Of a stretch of DNA of 64,000 bases, positions 15,124-27,340 are shown one piece after another. Both the position numbers and the translations under genes were made by a program. The DNA is taken from contig NZ_AGAF01000105.1 in NCBI RefSeq assembly GCF_000224515.1, positions 18,964 through 82,963 of the forward strand, written 5' to 3'. The notes beneath the pieces are model-generated. The model searched no databases. It was given only the letters and a program-made list of their open reading frames with translations, and was not told where the DNA came from. This stretch comes from Desulfosporosinus sp. OT (GTDB taxonomy: Bacteria > Bacillota > Desulfitobacteriia > Desulfitobacteriales > Desulfitobacteriaceae). Within the stretch, counting starts at the first letter, position 1. Every line of letters starts with the position of its first letter.

Positions 15124-16599
15124 TTAGCAGCGGACACCAGCTGCTCGAAATTGCTCCTGATGCTCTTGCCAACTCTGGATCGAGCAATCTAAGACCACGT
15201 TCCCGTTCTCTACCAACCAAATCCGATCAGCATCCTGTAGGACTTCTCTTAGATCGTGTGTAACATATAGTATCGTCATATCCCATGCCGAAATCATTGT
15301 TTGAATCCCTACTCGGCTTGTTGCGTCTAGTCCAAGTAACGGTTCATCCAGTAGAAGAATCTCTGGGAGAGTTCGCAAAGCTGCTGCTAGGGCGACCTTT
15401 TGGCGTTCTCCACCACTCAAACGCTCAGGAGCAACATCCGCCATGCTTACAGGGAGACCAAAATTCTCCAATATTGCTAATCTCTCTTTATTTTTTATCT
15501 TCAAGTCTTGCTGAGACTCTCCATAAAAAATCTCATGATAGACGCTGCGGCCAATCAGATATTCTCCTGCCTCTTGAAGAACTAAACGGATTTTTGTACG
15601 CAGTATATTCAAATTCGCTTTTGTAATCTGTTCTCCGCCAACTATTAGTTGCCCCTCATTGGGCAGAATTAGGCCAACAGCACTTTCTAAAAGTGTTGTC
15701 TTGCCTGAACCAGAAGGACCAACTATGCCAATAAATTCGCCCGTCCTTACAACGTTATTCAGGTGTAGACGGGAATCATAGTTAGCCTGTCTCCATTCCA
15801 GAGCAGCTGGTTGTTCTAACAAATCTTTTGCTCTTGGTTTTCCTGAGTCCATTATCTGTGAATATTTCTGTTTTGGGTCTAGCGAGATCGGATTAATGTA
15901 TACCTTCCTAAGACCATCTGGAGAATACATCTCACCGTTGACAAATGCCTCACTGGGATTACCCAAGTCTGAGATTTTTCCGTTTTTGATAACCAAGAGA
16001 CGATCCGCTTGTCTTGCTAACTCTGGGTCATGAGTAATCCAAAGTTGCCCGGTTTGAGCATGGACTTTAAATAAGAGTTTCAGCACGTTCGCTTGAGCGT
16101 GCATATCGAGCATGGTTAAGGACTCATCCAATATAAGAAAGGATGGCTGCAATGCTAAAATAGCAGCAGTAACCAAGCGTTGTCTTTCTCCGCCTGAAAG
16201 TGTCGCAGGAGACTGGTCTTCCTTACCCTCTAAGCCCACAGACGCAGCCAGCTCCAGCACTCTATTTACCACGGATTGTCTATCCCATCCCAGGTTTAAA
16301 AGTCCAAAGCCCAACTCTTCTGCTACCGTTGCGCCAATTGTTTGCCGACGAGGATGTTGCCCTACAAGCCCGATTTCTTGCCACCTTTTCACTGTGTTCC
16401 AATCACAAACAGTGTCGTCAAACGTGAGCCGGATCTCCCCTTCTTTGGGTTCCAGCAATCCGTTCAAGACCCTAGCCAAGGTTGATTTCCCGGAGCCATT
16501 GGCACCCATAAGCGCGATGATCTCACCCTGGTGCCAGTCAAAATCCACTCCGTTCAATATATTGCCATAATGAATGTTCTGCACTTGGAGCACTTTCAT
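15124..16599 (-). CDS. ECF transporter ATPase, A1-A2 domains fused in one chain
   Basis: 491 residues with two complete ABC domains. Domain 1: Walker A GANGSGKSTL (about 33-42), signature LSGGERQRL, Walker B FLILDES. Domain 2: Walker A GPSGSGKTTL (about 292-301), signature LSGGERQKV, Walker B ILLLDEPLLGLD. It energises ECF uptake with EcfT, encoded directly downstream. At this position (rplQ - ecf - truA) most Firmicutes carry two separate genes, ecfA1 and ecfA2; here they are joined. Domain 1 has Ser after the Walker B Glu where Pro is usual. Confidence 0.9.
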   Translation of the reverse strand: MKVLQVQNIHYGNILNGVDFDWHQGEIIALMGANGSGKSTLARVLNGLLEPKEGEIRLTFDDTVCDWNTVKRWQEIGLVGQHPRRQTIGATVAEELGFGLLNLGWDRQSVVNRVLELAASVGLEGKEDQSPATLSGGERQRLVTAAILALQPSFLILDESLTMLDMHAQANVLKLLFKVHAQTGQLWITHDPELARQADRLLVIKNGKISDLGNPSEAFVNGEMYSPDGLRKVYINPISLDPKQKYSQIMDSGKPRAKDLLEQPAALEWRQANYDSRLHLNNVVRTGEFIGIVGPSGSGKTTLLESAVGLILPNEGQLIVGGEQITKANLNILRTKIRLVLQEAGEYLIGRSVYHEIFYGESQQDLKIKNKERLAILENFGLPVSMADVAPERLSGGERQKVALAAALRTLPEILLLDEPLLGLDATSRVGIQTMISAWDMTILYVTHDLREVLQDADRIWLVENGNVVLDCSIQSWQEHQEQFRAAGVRC

Positions 16600-16653
16600 C
16601 GACCGAAATCACTCCCTTTACCATAGCGAAAGGTCCATCCAAACGCCATTAGC

Positions 16654-16699
16654 AAAGGCCGGGCATGCTTAAAACTTTGTTTTAAGCAACCCGGCCTTT
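16654..16699 (-). terminator. Large hairpin after rplQ
   Basis: Nested stem: outer AAAGGCCGGG / CCCGGCCTTT, inner GCTTAAAAC / GTTTTAAGC. It lies between rplQ and the ECF ATPase gene. No T-run follows, so it may be an RNA-stabilising or processing hairpin rather than a true terminator. Confidence 0.6.
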
Positions 16700-16710
16700 A
16701 GCAACTCGCA

Positions 16711-17049
16711 TTATACGAGTTCGATGATTACCATTGTGGCAGCATCTCCCCGACGTAAGCCGAGTTTCATGATACGAGTATAGCCTCCCTGACGGTCAGC
16801 ATATTTCGGCGCAATAGTATCAAACAATTTTGTAACAACATCTTCGTCCATGAGATAAGCCATCGTTAAACGACGGGCAGCCAAATCGCCTTGCTTGCCA
16901 AGTGAAATCATCTTTTCAGCAATGGCATTTAGTTCCTTGGCACGTGCTTCTGTCGTTTGAATACGCTCATGTTTTAACAGGGAAGTGACAATGTTACGCA
17001 ACATTGCCCCGCGATGACCCATGTTTTTTCCCAACTTGCGGTAAGCCAA
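16711..17049 (-). CDS. rplQ: 50S ribosomal protein L17
   Basis: 112 residues, TTG start with GGAGG nine bases upstream. The N-terminus [20 protein letters not shown] and the ending [20 protein letters not shown] are typical. Last gene of the alpha operon. Confidence 0.97.
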   Translation of the reverse strand: MAYRKLGKNMGHRGAMLRNIVTSLLKHERIQTTEARAKELNAIAEKMISLGKQGDLAARRLTMAYLMDEDVVTKLFDTIAPKYADRQGGYTRIMKLGLRRGDAATMVIIELV

Positions 17050-17075
17050 TTACATTCCCCTCCTTTTGCACCGAA

Positions 17076-18023
17076 TTAGTCCTCAGCCGGGCGAAATATT
17101 AAACCTAGGTCTCTGAGTTTAAATTCCACTTCTTCTAAAGACTTGCGACCAAGGTTACGCACTTTAATCATGTCTTCTTCCGTTTTTTGAGTTAACTCTT
17201 CAACCGAGTTAATTCCTGCCCTTTTGAGACAGTTATAAGAACGAACGGACAGATCAAGTTCCTCAATCGTCATCTCGAGGATTTTATCTTTGGCTTCCTC
17301 TTCTTTTTCCACCATAACCTCAACATTGTTGAGCTTATCAGTTAGTCCTATGAAAAGGCGCAGATGATCACTCAGAATTTTGGCTGCCGAGCTGGTGGCC
17401 TCTTCTGGTGAGATACTGCCATTAGACCATGCTTCAAGAGTCAACTTGTCATAGTCCGTGATCTGACCAACCCGGGTATCCTCGACCGTATAGTTGACCT
17501 TATAAATCGGGGCAAAGATGGAGTCAATAGGGATAACTCCAATGACATGGTCTGGCTTCTTGTTTTTGTCCGCAGAAACATAGCCACGACCGCGTTCCAC
17601 CGTCATTTCCATAAATAGCCGGCCATCTTTATCTAATGTAGCAATCTTCAAGTCATTGTTCAGAATCTCAATGTCTGGGTCACTAATAATATCAGCGGCC
17701 CTAACAACTCCTTCACCCTGAGACTCTATACGAATAATCCGCGGCTCATCCGTATAACCTTTCAGGGCTAAGGACTTCAGATTAAGAATAATGTCTGTAA
17801 CGTCTTCTAAAACGCCCGGTATTGTAGAAAACTCATGGAGCACCCCTTCGATTTTGACCGATGTCACCGCTGATCCCGGAAGAGCGGACAACAGGATGCG
17901 CCTTAAAGAATTCCCTAAGGTAATCCCATATCCCCTTTCAAGAGGCTCAACGACGAATTTAGCATAGGAGTCGTCTTCAGAACGCTCGATACACTCGATT
18001 CTGGGCTTCTCGATTTCTAACAT
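17076..18023 (-). CDS. rpoA: RNA polymerase alpha subunit
   Basis: 315 residues from the ATG at 18021-18023 (AAGGTG upstream). The N-terminal assembly domain has [20 protein letters not shown], and the C-terminal domain (about 240-310) has [20 protein letters not shown] and [15 protein letters not shown], the part that contacts UP elements and activators. Confidence 0.97.
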   Translation of the reverse strand: MLEIEKPRIECIERSEDDSYAKFVVEPLERGYGITLGNSLRRILLSALPGSAVTSVKIEGVLHEFSTIPGVLEDVTDIILNLKSLALKGYTDEPRIIRIESQGEGVVRAADIISDPDIEILNNDLKIATLDKDGRLFMEMTVERGRGYVSADKNKKPDHVIGVIPIDSIFAPIYKVNYTVEDTRVGQITDYDKLTLEAWSNGSISPEEATSSAAKILSDHLRLFIGLTDKLNNVEVMVEKEEEAKDKILEMTIEELDLSVRSYNCLKRAGINSVEELTQKTEEDMIKVRNLGRKSLEEVEFKLRDLGLIFRPAED

Positions 18024-18092
18024 CGGTATGCACCTTCTTTCTCGAGAACTTGATATACAAACCATCCAACCCACTTGGGCAGAACGTCAACA

Positions 18093-18722
18093 TTAACGGG
18101 AGTATTTCTCCACGATGAGGTGTTCTTGGATGGGCAGTTGAATATCTTCACGAGTAGGTAGTGCGACAACAGTTCCAGCAGCAGTATTGGCATCCAAGCT
18201 CAGCCATACAGGAACAGTACGTGAACCCAGATTTTCAAGAAGTTGTTTCATCCTTGGGGAGCTCTTGCTGCCTTCTCTAACAGCAATAACTTCTCCTGCA
18301 CGCACGGAATAAGATGCAATGTCAACTTTTTTACCATTAATGGTAAAATGTCCGTGATTCACGAGTTGACGAGCTTCCGGGCGGGATGAAGCAAAGCCCA
18401 AATGGAAAATAACATTGTCTAGTCGTCGTTCCAACAGCGAGAGCAGATTTTCACCGGTTACCCCTTTACGCCGAGCTGCCTCGTCAAAATAGTGACGGAA
18501 TTGTTTTTCCATAACACCGTACATACGGCGTGCTTTTTGTTTCTCTCGTAACTGAAGACCATATTCAGTGGGCTTCTTCGCACGGGCTTGGCCGTGTTGT
18601 CCGGGAGCATAGGCACGACGATCAATCGCGCACTTTCCAGTATAGCAACGCTCTCCTTTGAGGAATAATTTTAATCCCTCACGTCGGCATAAGCGACAAA
18701 CTGGACCAGTATATCTAGCCAT
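18093..18722 (-). CDS. rpsD: 30S ribosomal protein S4, zinc-binding form
   Basis: 209 residues from the ATG at 18720-18722 with AGGAGG upstream. The N-terminus [18 protein letters not shown]...C holds four cysteines, marking the zinc (C+) form. The S4 RNA-binding domain is [20 protein letters not shown]. Primary 16S rRNA binder and often an autoregulator. Confidence 0.97.
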   Translation of the reverse strand: MARYTGPVCRLCRREGLKLFLKGERCYTGKCAIDRRAYAPGQHGQARAKKPTEYGLQLREKQKARRMYGVMEKQFRHYFDEAARRKGVTGENLLSLLERRLDNVIFHLGFASSRPEARQLVNHGHFTINGKKVDIASYSVRAGEVIAVREGSKSSPRMKQLLENLGSRTVPVWLSLDANTAAGTVVALPTREDIQLPIQEHLIVEKYSR

Positions 18723-18735
18723 GATTACACACCTC

Positions 18736-19125
18736 CTATACCCTTCTGCGTTTCGGTGGCCGACAGCCATTGTGTGGAATCGGTGTCACGTCTTTAATTA
18801 AGTTTACTTCCAAACCAGCAGCTTGTAGTGCGCGAATAGCCGCTTCACGACCTGCACCTGGTCCTTTTACAAAGCATTCAACATCCTTTAAGCCATGTTC
18901 CATCGCAACTTTAGCACAGGTCTCGGCAGCCATCTGCGCAGCAAATGGCGTGCTTTTACGAGAACCTTTAAAGCCAAGGGAACCTGCACTGGACCAGGAG
19001 AGTGCGTTACCATGGGTATCCGTGATAGTTACCATGGTATTGTTAAATGTGGATTTGATATGAGCAATTCCACTTTCAATATTCTTACGTTCCCGGCGTT
19101 TTGTCCGGACAACTTTACGTGCCAT
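18736..19125 (-). CDS. rpsK: 30S ribosomal protein S11
   Basis: 129 residues; [20 protein letters not shown] and the C-terminal [12 protein letters not shown] are diagnostic. Lies between S13 and S4. Confidence 0.97.
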   Translation of the reverse strand: MARKVVRTKRRERKNIESGIAHIKSTFNNTMVTITDTHGNALSWSSAGSLGFKGSRKSTPFAAQMAAETCAKVAMEHGLKDVECFVKGPGAGREAAIRALQAAGLEVNLIKDVTPIPHNGCRPPKRRRV

Positions 19126-19143
19126 CTAAGTTATCCCCCCTTA

Positions 19144-19515
19144 TTACTTTTTACGTTTTGCTCCAACAGTCTTAGCCGGACCCTTACGAGTTCGGGCATT
19201 GGTTTTCGTGCGCTGACCTCGAACTGGAAGTCCACGACGATGGCGCAGGCCACGATAGGAACCAATTTCCATAAGACGCTTGATATTGAGGGAAACTTCG
19301 CGACGCAGGTCGCCTTCAATCTTAAACTCTTTATCAATAACTTCCCGAAGCTTGCCGACTTCGTCTTCTGACAAGTCACGCACTCGGACATCCGGGCTTA
19401 CGCCCGTTTTAGCGAGAATCTTATGTGAAGTTGGCAGCCCAATCCCATAAATATAGGTTAAGGCAACCTCTAAACGTTTCTCGCGCGGTAAGTCAACTCC
19501 AGCGATACGTGCCAT
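19144..19515 (-). CDS. rpsM: 30S ribosomal protein S13
   Basis: 123 residues beginning [20 protein letters not shown], with [20 protein letters not shown] near the C-terminus. Confidence 0.97.
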   Translation of the reverse strand: MARIAGVDLPREKRLEVALTYIYGIGLPTSHKILAKTGVSPDVRVRDLSEDEVGKLREVIDKEFKIEGDLRREVSLNIKRLMEIGSYRGLRHRRGLPVRGQRTKTNARTRKGPAKTVGAKRKK

Positions 19516-19607
19516 CTAAAATTTACACCTCCACTATTTAAGTTCTGTATCAATATAAAATCGGTGCATTGGAGGACTTACTCCAATCAGCCGCGCAACC
19601 GAAACTT

Positions 19608-19721
19608 TTAGCCTTGTCTTTGCTTGTGTTTCGGGTTTTCACAAATGACCATGACTTTACCATGGCGACGAATAATTTTACATTTTTCACAGATCTTTTT
19701 AACAGAAGGCTTTACTTTCAC
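19608..19721 (-). CDS. rpmJ: 50S ribosomal protein L36
   Basis: 37 residues from a GTG (19719-19721) with GGAGG upstream. The sequence begins [20 protein letters not shown] and contains the C-x2-C...C...H zinc pattern of L36. It sits between infA and rpsM as usual. Confidence 0.95.
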   Translation of the reverse strand: MKVKPSVKKICEKCKIIRRHGKVMVICENPKHKQRQG

Positions 19722-19742
19722 CGTAATCCCTCCCTTTGGTCA

Positions 19743-19967
19743 TTACTTAAACCTATATGTGATTCGTCCTCGTGATAGATCATAGGGGGAAAGCTCCACC
19801 GTGACCCGATCACCGGGAAGAATCCGGATAAAGTTCATTCGAATCTTACCGGAGACGTGTGCCAAAACCTTGTGTCCGTTCGCTAACTCAACTTGGAACA
19901 TGGCATTAGGTAGTGGCTCCAAGACCTTACCTTCAACTTCTATAACGTCTTCTTTTGACATACTCAT
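19743..19967 (-). CDS. infA: Translation initiation factor IF-1
   Basis: 74 residues with the OB-fold sequence [20 protein letters not shown] and [29 protein letters not shown] precedes the ATG; a second ATG two codons later would give the classical 72-residue form. Confidence 0.96.
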   Translation of the reverse strand: MSMSKEDVIEVEGKVLEPLPNAMFQVELANGHKVLAHVSGKIRMNFIRILPGDRVTVELSPYDLSRGRITYRFK

Positions 19968-20000
19968 TCACCCCTCCTCTGACAATCCTTTGGCACGTAC

Positions 20001-20747
20001 CTAACATCGAGTTAGAATTTCCAGGCCATTTTCCGTAATCGCAACTGTGTGTTCGAAATGGGCCGATGGCCTTTTATCTTTCGTAACTACAGTCCAGTGA
20101 TCCTTTAACGTCTGCACTTCATACGTACCCATGTTCACCATGGGCTCAATAGCCAAGGCCATACCTACCTCGAGTCGTGGTCCCCGGCCAGGTTTGCCAA
20201 AATTAGGGATCTGGGGATCCTCATGCATGGCCCTTCCAATCCCGTGCCCAACATAATCCCGCACGACAGAAAACCCGTTCGCTTCCACATGCGATTGGAC
20301 CGCGTAAGAGACGTCATAAAGACGATTACCTATCTTAGCCTGCGCAATACCCAACATCAGGGACTCTTCAGTCACCCTTAAGAGTTTCTGGAGATCGGGA
20401 CTTACTTCTCCAATGGGTAAGGTCACAGCAGCATCACCAAAATACCCGTCTATGACCGCACCGCAATCAATACTAATAATATCCCCAGATTCTAAACACC
20501 TTAAACCGGGTATTCCATGAACTACCTGTTCATTTACAGAGGTACAGAGCGTCGCCGGGAAACCATTGTACCCTTTAAACGCTGGTATGGCGCCCTGCGC
20601 GCGGATATATTCTTCAGCCATGCGATCCAATTCAAGTGTCGTGACGCCGGGTTTTGCGAGCTCACGCATTAAGGCAAGGGTTTCACCTACGATTCGACCC
20701 GCATTACGCATCCGGCTGAATTGGTTCGCATTTTTAAGCTCAATCAT
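20001..20747 (-). CDS. map: Methionine aminopeptidase, type I
   Basis: 248 residues. Metal ligands are within SIDCGAVIDGYFGDAAVTLP, YVGHGIGRAMHEDPQIPNFG and the C-terminal FEHTVAITENG. Removes N-terminal Met from nascent proteins. Follows adk by five bases. Confidence 0.96.
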   Translation of the reverse strand: MIELKNANQFSRMRNAGRIVGETLALMRELAKPGVTTLELDRMAEEYIRAQGAIPAFKGYNGFPATLCTSVNEQVVHGIPGLRCLESGDIISIDCGAVIDGYFGDAAVTLPIGEVSPDLQKLLRVTEESLMLGIAQAKIGNRLYDVSYAVQSHVEANGFSVVRDYVGHGIGRAMHEDPQIPNFGKPGRGPRLEVGMALAIEPMVNMGTYEVQTLKDHWTVVTKDKRPSAHFEHTVAITENGLEILTRC

Positions 20748-20752
20748 GCCGT

Positions 20753-22691
<1,939 letters not shown>

Positions 22692-22692
22692 C

Positions 22693-23133
22693 CTATTCCA
22701 CCTCTACTTTTCCACCCGCCGCAACAATCTTCTTTGCCGCGGCTGGGCTGACTTTGTCAATTTTGACAGTCAGTGCTTTGGTCAATTCTCCCGTTGCAAG
22801 AATCTTAACGCCATCTTTGACAGCCTTAATGAGGCCGCTTTCCAAGAGGCTTTCAATTGTCACTACAGTGTCATTCTCAAAACGTTCCAAATCCCGGACA
22901 TTCAAAACGACAATGTTTTTCTTTGAGATATTATTAAATCCTCGCTTCGGCATCCGGCGAAACAGTGGATTTTGTCCGCCTTCAAAACCTGGACGAACGC
23001 CGCCGCCAGCCCGCGAGTTTTGTCCTTTGTGTCCTTTACCGGAAGTTTTACCATGTCCAGATCCAACTCCACGGCCCAAACGCTTAGGTGCATGTGTTGA
23101 TCCTTCAGCAGGCTTTAGTTCATGCAGTTTCAT
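22693..23133 (-). CDS. rplO: 50S ribosomal protein L15
   Basis: 146 residues from the ATG at 23131-23133; a GTG four codons earlier sits against the ribosome site and is unlikely. N-terminus [20 protein letters not shown], then [20 protein letters not shown]. Its stop nearly touches the secY start. Confidence 0.96.
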   Translation of the reverse strand: MKLHELKPAEGSTHAPKRLGRGVGSGHGKTSGKGHKGQNSRAGGGVRPGFEGGQNPLFRRMPKRGFNNISKKNIVVLNVRDLERFENDTVVTIESLLESGLIKAVKDGVKILATGELTKALTVKIDKVSPAAAKKIVAAGGKVEVE

Positions 23134-23151
23134 GCTTGCCCACACCTCCTT

Positions 23152-23334
23152 CTATTGAGCTTGTGTCTCTACAGTAACCAAGTGCATGCATTTATGAATC
23201 ATCCCTAGAATCCCAGGGGTGTCCTCATGAACTGCACTTGATCCGACTTTTCCTAAGCCAAGTGCTTGTAACACTTTGTGTTGTGCTTTTGAATAACCGA
23301 TCGGACTCTTAGTTAGTGTCACTTTTATTTTCAT
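23152..23334 (-). CDS. rpmD: 50S ribosomal protein L30
   Basis: 60 residues from the ATG at 23332-23334 (GGAGG seven bases upstream): [20 protein letters not shown] and the core [18 protein letters not shown]. Confidence 0.95.
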   Translation of the reverse strand: MKIKVTLTKSPIGYSKAQHKVLQALGLGKVGSSAVHEDTPGILGMIHKCMHLVTVETQAQ

Positions 23335-23346
23335 GACCAACCCTCC

Positions 23347-23847
23347 TTAACCTAGAACTTCTCCTACGGTCTTACCTCGGAGTTTGGCAATCTCTTCTGG
23401 ACGCTTTAGAGATTTTAACGCCTCCATCGTCGCATTGACCATATTGTGTGCGTTTGCAGAGCCTAAAGACTTCGCGAGGATATCATGCACACCAGCAGCT
23501 TCAAGTACCGCCCGAACAGCGCCACCAGCAATAACTCCAGTCCCTTTTGAAGCCGGCTTTAACAACACTTGGCCCGCACCAAACACCCCAAGAATAGGGT
23601 GTGTAATTGTGGTTCCGTGCATAGGAACACTGAAGAGGTTTTTCTTTGCATCTTCGATTCCTTTACGAATAGCCTCAGGCACTTCACCGGCTTTACCTAG
23701 TCCTGCGCCAACACGACCGTGACCGTCTCCAACCACTACGAGCGCGCTAAAGCTGAAGCGACGTCCACCTTTAACAACTTTGGCAACACGGGCTATATGA
23801 ACGACTTTTTCATTCATGTCCGACTTATTAGCTTCGAATTTCGCCAA
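23347..23847 (-). CDS. rpsE: 30S ribosomal protein S5
   Basis: 166 residues from a TTG with GGAGG upstream. Double-stranded RNA-binding part [20 protein letters not shown] and the later [20 protein letters not shown] are diagnostic. Confidence 0.96.
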   Translation of the reverse strand: MAKFEANKSDMNEKVVHIARVAKVVKGGRRFSFSALVVVGDGHGRVGAGLGKAGEVPEAIRKGIEDAKKNLFSVPMHGTTITHPILGVFGAGQVLLKPASKGTGVIAGGAVRAVLEAAGVHDILAKSLGSANAHNMVNATMEALKSLKRPEEIAKLRGKTVGEVLG

Positions 23848-23874
23848 TTTGATTTTTCCCTCCTTTACTCAAGC

Positions 23875-24243
23875 TTAGAAGCTGAGTCCAGCTTCTCGTG
23901 CTGATTCCGCCAATGCTGAGATTCGGCCGTGATATACATTTCCTCCACGATCGAATACCACTTGCGTAATTCCTTTTTCAAGGGCTTTCTTCGCAACCAA
24001 TTCGCCAACTTTTTGAGCACCAGCGGTATTCCCGCCAGATAAATCGGCAGCTTTGAACTCTGGATCGAGGGAAGAAGCAGCAACAATTGTCACACCGAGC
24101 TCATCATTGATTACTTGAGCGTAAATATGATTCAAGCTTCTAAAAACTGCCAAACGTGGTCGCTCTGCAACTCCGATAACAGCTTTACGGATGCTCTTAT
24201 GCTTTTTAACGCGGATAGCTTTTCGGTCCATGCGCTTAATCAA
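23875..24243 (-). CDS. rplR: 50S ribosomal protein L18
   Basis: 122 residues starting TTG ([20 protein letters not shown]); the ATG four codons later is an alternative. [20 protein letters not shown] at the C-terminus is typical. Binds 5S rRNA. Confidence 0.95.
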   Translation of the reverse strand: MIKRMDRKAIRVKKHKSIRKAVIGVAERPRLAVFRSLNHIYAQVINDELGVTIVAASSLDPEFKAADLSGGNTAGAQKVGELVAKKALEKGITQVVFDRGGNVYHGRISALAESAREAGLSF

Positions 24244-24298
24244 AGGGAACTCACTCCTTTCACGACTGGCAAGAGATTTGGCCCTTGCCTCAATTTAA

Positions 24299-24853
24299 TT
24301 ACTTCTTAGCGCCCTTTTTACCGCCGGTCTTACCAACCTTACGACGGACGACTTCGCCTTCATACCGAATTCCTTTGCCTTTATACGGTTCAGGCTCACG
24401 CTCTGAACGAACGACTGCGGCAAAAGCACCGACAAGTTCTTTATCCATCCCTTTAATTAAGATCTTATTCGGAGCAGGGACTTCAAAGTCAATTCCTTCA
24501 AAGGGAGTAAGTTCAACGGGGTGAGACTTGCCAACCGTCAAAACCAGCTTGTTTCCTTGCTTGGCAGCACGATATCCTACCCCAACCATATCTAAGCCCT
24601 TTGTGAATCCGTTCGAAACACCTTCCACCATGTTAGCGATTAAGGTGCGAGTCAAGCCATGTAAAGATCTGCTCAACGGCTCATCGTTCGGTCGACTAAC
24701 AATAACTTGTTGGCCATCGACAACAATGTTCATCAATGAATGCATTGTTCTCGTTAAGGTACCCTTAGGACCCTTAACAGTGACCACATTTTCCTCTATT
24801 TTGAAGTCCACACCACTGGGGATCCCAATGGGGCGCTTGCCAATTCTGGACAT
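24299..24853 (-). CDS. rplF: 50S ribosomal protein L6
   Basis: 184 residues; [20 protein letters not shown] at the start and [20 protein letters not shown] near the end. A Lys/Gly-rich tail makes it slightly longer than usual. Confidence 0.97.
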   Translation of the reverse strand: MSRIGKRPIGIPSGVDFKIEENVVTVKGPKGTLTRTMHSLMNIVVDGQQVIVSRPNDEPLSRSLHGLTRTLIANMVEGVSNGFTKGLDMVGVGYRAAKQGNKLVLTVGKSHPVELTPFEGIDFEVPAPNKILIKGMDKELVGAFAAVVRSEREPEPYKGKGIRYEGEVVRRKVGKTGGKKGAKK

Positions 24854-24876
24854 TCACTGCACCTCCGTTGTGATAT

Positions 24877-25275
24877 CTACCAAATGTAGGAGATTACCTC
24901 TCCGCCAAGGCCCTCTTTCCGGGCTTTTTTATCTGTCATTATCCCCTTAGATGTCGAAATCACTGCGATTCCGAGTCCACCAAGAACTTTCGGCATTTCG
25001 TCCTTCTTCGCATAAACGCGTAGTCCCGGACGGCTTATCCGCTTTAGCCCGGTAATAACACGCTCACGGTTTGGACCATATTTCAAATACATCCGAATCA
25101 CGCCTTGTTTGTCGTCGGCAATGTATTCTACATCCTTGATGTACCCTTCTGCTTTAAGCAGTTCCGCAAGCTCTTTCTTAATACGAGATGCTGGCACCTC
25201 GACTTTATCATGATAAACCATTCCCGCGTTGCGGATACGTGTTAAAAAGTCTGCAATCGGATCTGACATTGACAC
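24877..25275 (-). CDS. rpsH: 30S ribosomal protein S8
   Basis: 132 residues; [20 protein letters not shown] and the C-terminal [23 protein letters not shown] start nine bases after GGGGG; the in-frame ATG two codons later is possible. Confidence 0.96.
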   Translation of the reverse strand: MSMSDPIADFLTRIRNAGMVYHDKVEVPASRIKKELAELLKAEGYIKDVEYIADDKQGVIRMYLKYGPNRERVITGLKRISRPGLRVYAKKDEMPKVLGGLGIAVISTSKGIMTDKKARKEGLGGEVISYIW

Positions 25276-25303
25276 TTCAGTCGTCCCCCTTCCTTACAAT
25301 GTA

Positions 25304-25489
25304 TTACCAACTGGCCTTCGTGACTCCTGGAAGTTCCCCTTTGTGAGCCAACTCCCGGAAGCAAATCCGGCAAATTCCGAATTTACGCATGTAAGCATGG
25401 GGACGTCCACAAAGCTTGCAACGGTTATGCGAACGAACGGCGAATTTTTGTCCACGGTTTTGGCGGACAACCATTGATGTCTTAGCCAC
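25304..25489 (-). CDS. rpsN: 30S ribosomal protein S14, zinc-binding type Z
   Basis: 61 residues, GTG start with GGAGG nine bases upstream. [20 protein letters not shown] carries the two CxxC pairs of the short zinc form. Confidence 0.96.
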   Translation of the reverse strand: MAKTSMVVRQNRGQKFAVRSHNRCKLCGRPHAYMRKFGICRICFRELAHKGELPGVTKASW

Positions 25490-25509
25490 GCTCTTGAACC
25501 TCCTTTTCT

Positions 25510-26049
25510 CTAATCACGGTACGGCATTCCGAACCCACGAAGCAACTCGCGCGCTTCTTCGTCCGATTTTGCCGTTGTTACAAAGACTACATCCATTCCA
25601 CGAAGCTTGTCGATCTTGTCATACTCCATCTCAGGGAAGATCAACTGTTCCTTAATTCCTAAGGTATAATTTCCACGTCCGTCAAACGCTTTCGCTGAAA
25701 CACCACGGAAGTCCCGAACGCGAGGTAAAGCTACGTTTAAAAGGCGATCCATAAATTCATACATCCGTTGACCACGCAGGGTAACTTTACAACCGATCGG
25801 CATCCCTTCACGTAGTTTAAATGCTGCAATGGATTTTTTTGCCCGCGTGACAATAGGTTTTTGACCTGTGATCTTCATTAAGTCTCCAAGAGCAGAATCG
25901 ATCGCTTTGGAGTTTTGAACCGCTTCACCAACACCCATATTGATTACGATTTTATCAATTTTAGGAATTTGCATGACATTTGTATAAGCAAACTTCTGCT
26001 GTAAGGCAGGAGCGATTTCGTTTTGGTATCTATCTTTCAGACGAGCCAC
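25510..26049 (-). CDS. rplE: 50S ribosomal protein L5
   Basis: 179 residues, GTG start. [20 protein letters not shown] and [20 protein letters not shown] are diagnostic. Binds 5S rRNA with L18. Confidence 0.97.
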   Translation of the reverse strand: MARLKDRYQNEIAPALQQKFAYTNVMQIPKIDKIVINMGVGEAVQNSKAIDSALGDLMKITGQKPIVTRAKKSIAAFKLREGMPIGCKVTLRGQRMYEFMDRLLNVALPRVRDFRGVSAKAFDGRGNYTLGIKEQLIFPEMEYDKIDKLRGMDVVFVTTAKSDEEARELLRGFGMPYRD

Positions 26050-26069
26050 TGGGGTCCCTCCTTTCGCGA

Positions 26070-26423
26070 TTAGTGTTTATCCGGTAGATTCACGCCGCAT
26101 TTTTTGCAGACGCGCACTTTTCCGTCTTCCGTCACCTTGACACTGACCCTAGTCACAGAATTACACTCTTGGCAGTATAACATAACATTCGAGCTGGCCA
26201 TCGGAGCTTCTTTTTGAACGATGCCACCTTGAGGCATGCTTTGAGAAGGTTTTGTATGCCGTTTGACGATGTTTGCCTTCTCAACTACCACGCGACCCTT
26301 CTTGAGAATCACATCGATGATTTTGCCTTTTTTACCGGCATCCTTACCGCTGATGACCATGACATAGTCGCCTTTTTTTACATGTATCTTATCAGGTTGT
26401 ACCTTATGCTTAGTAGCAGCCAC
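26070..26423 (-). CDS. rplX: 50S ribosomal protein L24
   Basis: About 117 residues from the GTG at 26421-26423; an ATG five codons earlier contains the GGAGG site itself, so the GTG eight bases after it is the better start. KOW motif [20 protein letters not shown]. The C-terminus has two CxxC pairs (CQEC, CKKC) that may bind zinc. Confidence 0.95.
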   Translation of the reverse strand: MAATKHKVQPDKIHVKKGDYVMVISGKDAGKKGKIIDVILKKGRVVVEKANIVKRHTKPSQSMPQGGIVQKEAPMASSNVMLYCQECNSVTRVSVKVTEDGKVRVCKKCGVNLPDKH

Positions 26424-26451
26424 TTTCTTCACCTCCATACGTCATGGGGTC

Positions 26452-26816
26452 TTAGATAACTTCCGGTGCCAGGGATATGATTTTCATAAAATTATCACGC
26501 AGTTCGCGAGCAACTGGTCCGAAGATACGGGTTCCGCGCGGGCTTTTGTCATCTTTAATGAGGACTGCAGCATTTTCGCTAAACCGGATATATGAACCGT
26601 CTTGACGTCTAATCTCTTTTTTTGTCCGCACGATAACAGCCTTGACAACTTCCCCTTTTTGACAACGCCCCCTGGTGTTGCTTGTTTAACGGAAGCAACG
26701 ATGATATCACCAATCGATGCATATCGGCGCATTGAACCGCCGAGTACATGAATACACATTAGCTCTTTAGCGCCTGAGTTGTCTCCAACTCTAACCCTAG
26801 TTTGTACTTGGATCAT
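26452..26816 (-). CDS. rplN: 50S ribosomal protein L14, frameshifted in this sequence
   Basis: Starts [20 protein letters not shown] and follows L14 closely to [10 protein letters not shown]. After the run at 26652-26660 (A5G4 on the coding strand) the frame turns to non-L14 sequence and ends at 26484. One base back, the frame continues as [20 protein letters not shown], then [17 protein letters not shown], and ends at the TAA 26452-26454. Adding one base restores 121 codons, the normal length. L14 is essential, so a homopolymer sequencing or assembly error is most likely. The site also fits the -1 slippery form A-AAG-GGG, so recoding cannot be excluded. Confidence 0.9.
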
Positions 26817-26852
26817 TCCATTTGACCCCCTTCCGAACTAATATAACGAATT

Positions 26853-27113
26853 TTAGATGGCAATTGCTTTTTCAAGTATTTCAACGACACGCCAGCATTT
26901 ATCTTTACTCAAAAGGCGAGTTTCCATGATCGAGACAGTGTCACCGATATGCGCTTCATTGTTTTCGTCATGAGCCTTATATTTTTTCGTATGAGTAATT
27001 GATTTTTTATAAATCGGGTGACGCTCAGTAATTTCAACCGCTACAACGACAGTTTTATCCATCTTGTCGCTGACTACCTTGCCGATCCGAACTTTACGTA
27101 GGGCTCTTTCCAC
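26853..27113 (-). CDS. rpsQ: 30S ribosomal protein S17
   Basis: 86 residues, GTG start with GGAGG nine bases upstream. [20 protein letters not shown] and [20 protein letters not shown] are typical. Confidence 0.96.
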   Translation of the reverse strand: MERALRKVRIGKVVSDKMDKTVVVAVEITERHPIYKKSITHTKKYKAHDENNEAHIGDTVSIMETRLLSKDKCWRVVEILEKAIAI

Positions 27114-27136
27114 GCTAAGAAGCCTCCTTTCTCAAC

Positions 27137-27340
27137 TTAGACACGTTCAATCTTCAACTCGCGCTCGCGAAGAATCGTTTTACCGCGAGCAATACCTTTG
27201 CGAACTTCACGAATTCGCATTGGGTTATCGAGTTGACCCGTCGCCAATTGGAAACGCAAATTAAACAGTTCGGTTTTGAAATCGTCGATTTCCTTTAATA
27301 CTTCATCATTTGTCAGGTCACGAAAATCCTTAGTTTTCAT
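27137..27340 (-). CDS. rpmC: 50S ribosomal protein L29
   Basis: 67 residues from the ATG at 27338-27340, preceded by [26 protein letters not shown] and [20 protein letters not shown] identify it. The start overlaps the end of rplP by 11 bp. Confidence 0.95.
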   Translation of the reverse strand: MKTKDFRDLTNDEVLKEIDDFKTELFNLRFQLATGQLDNPMRIREVRKGIARGKTILRERELKIERV

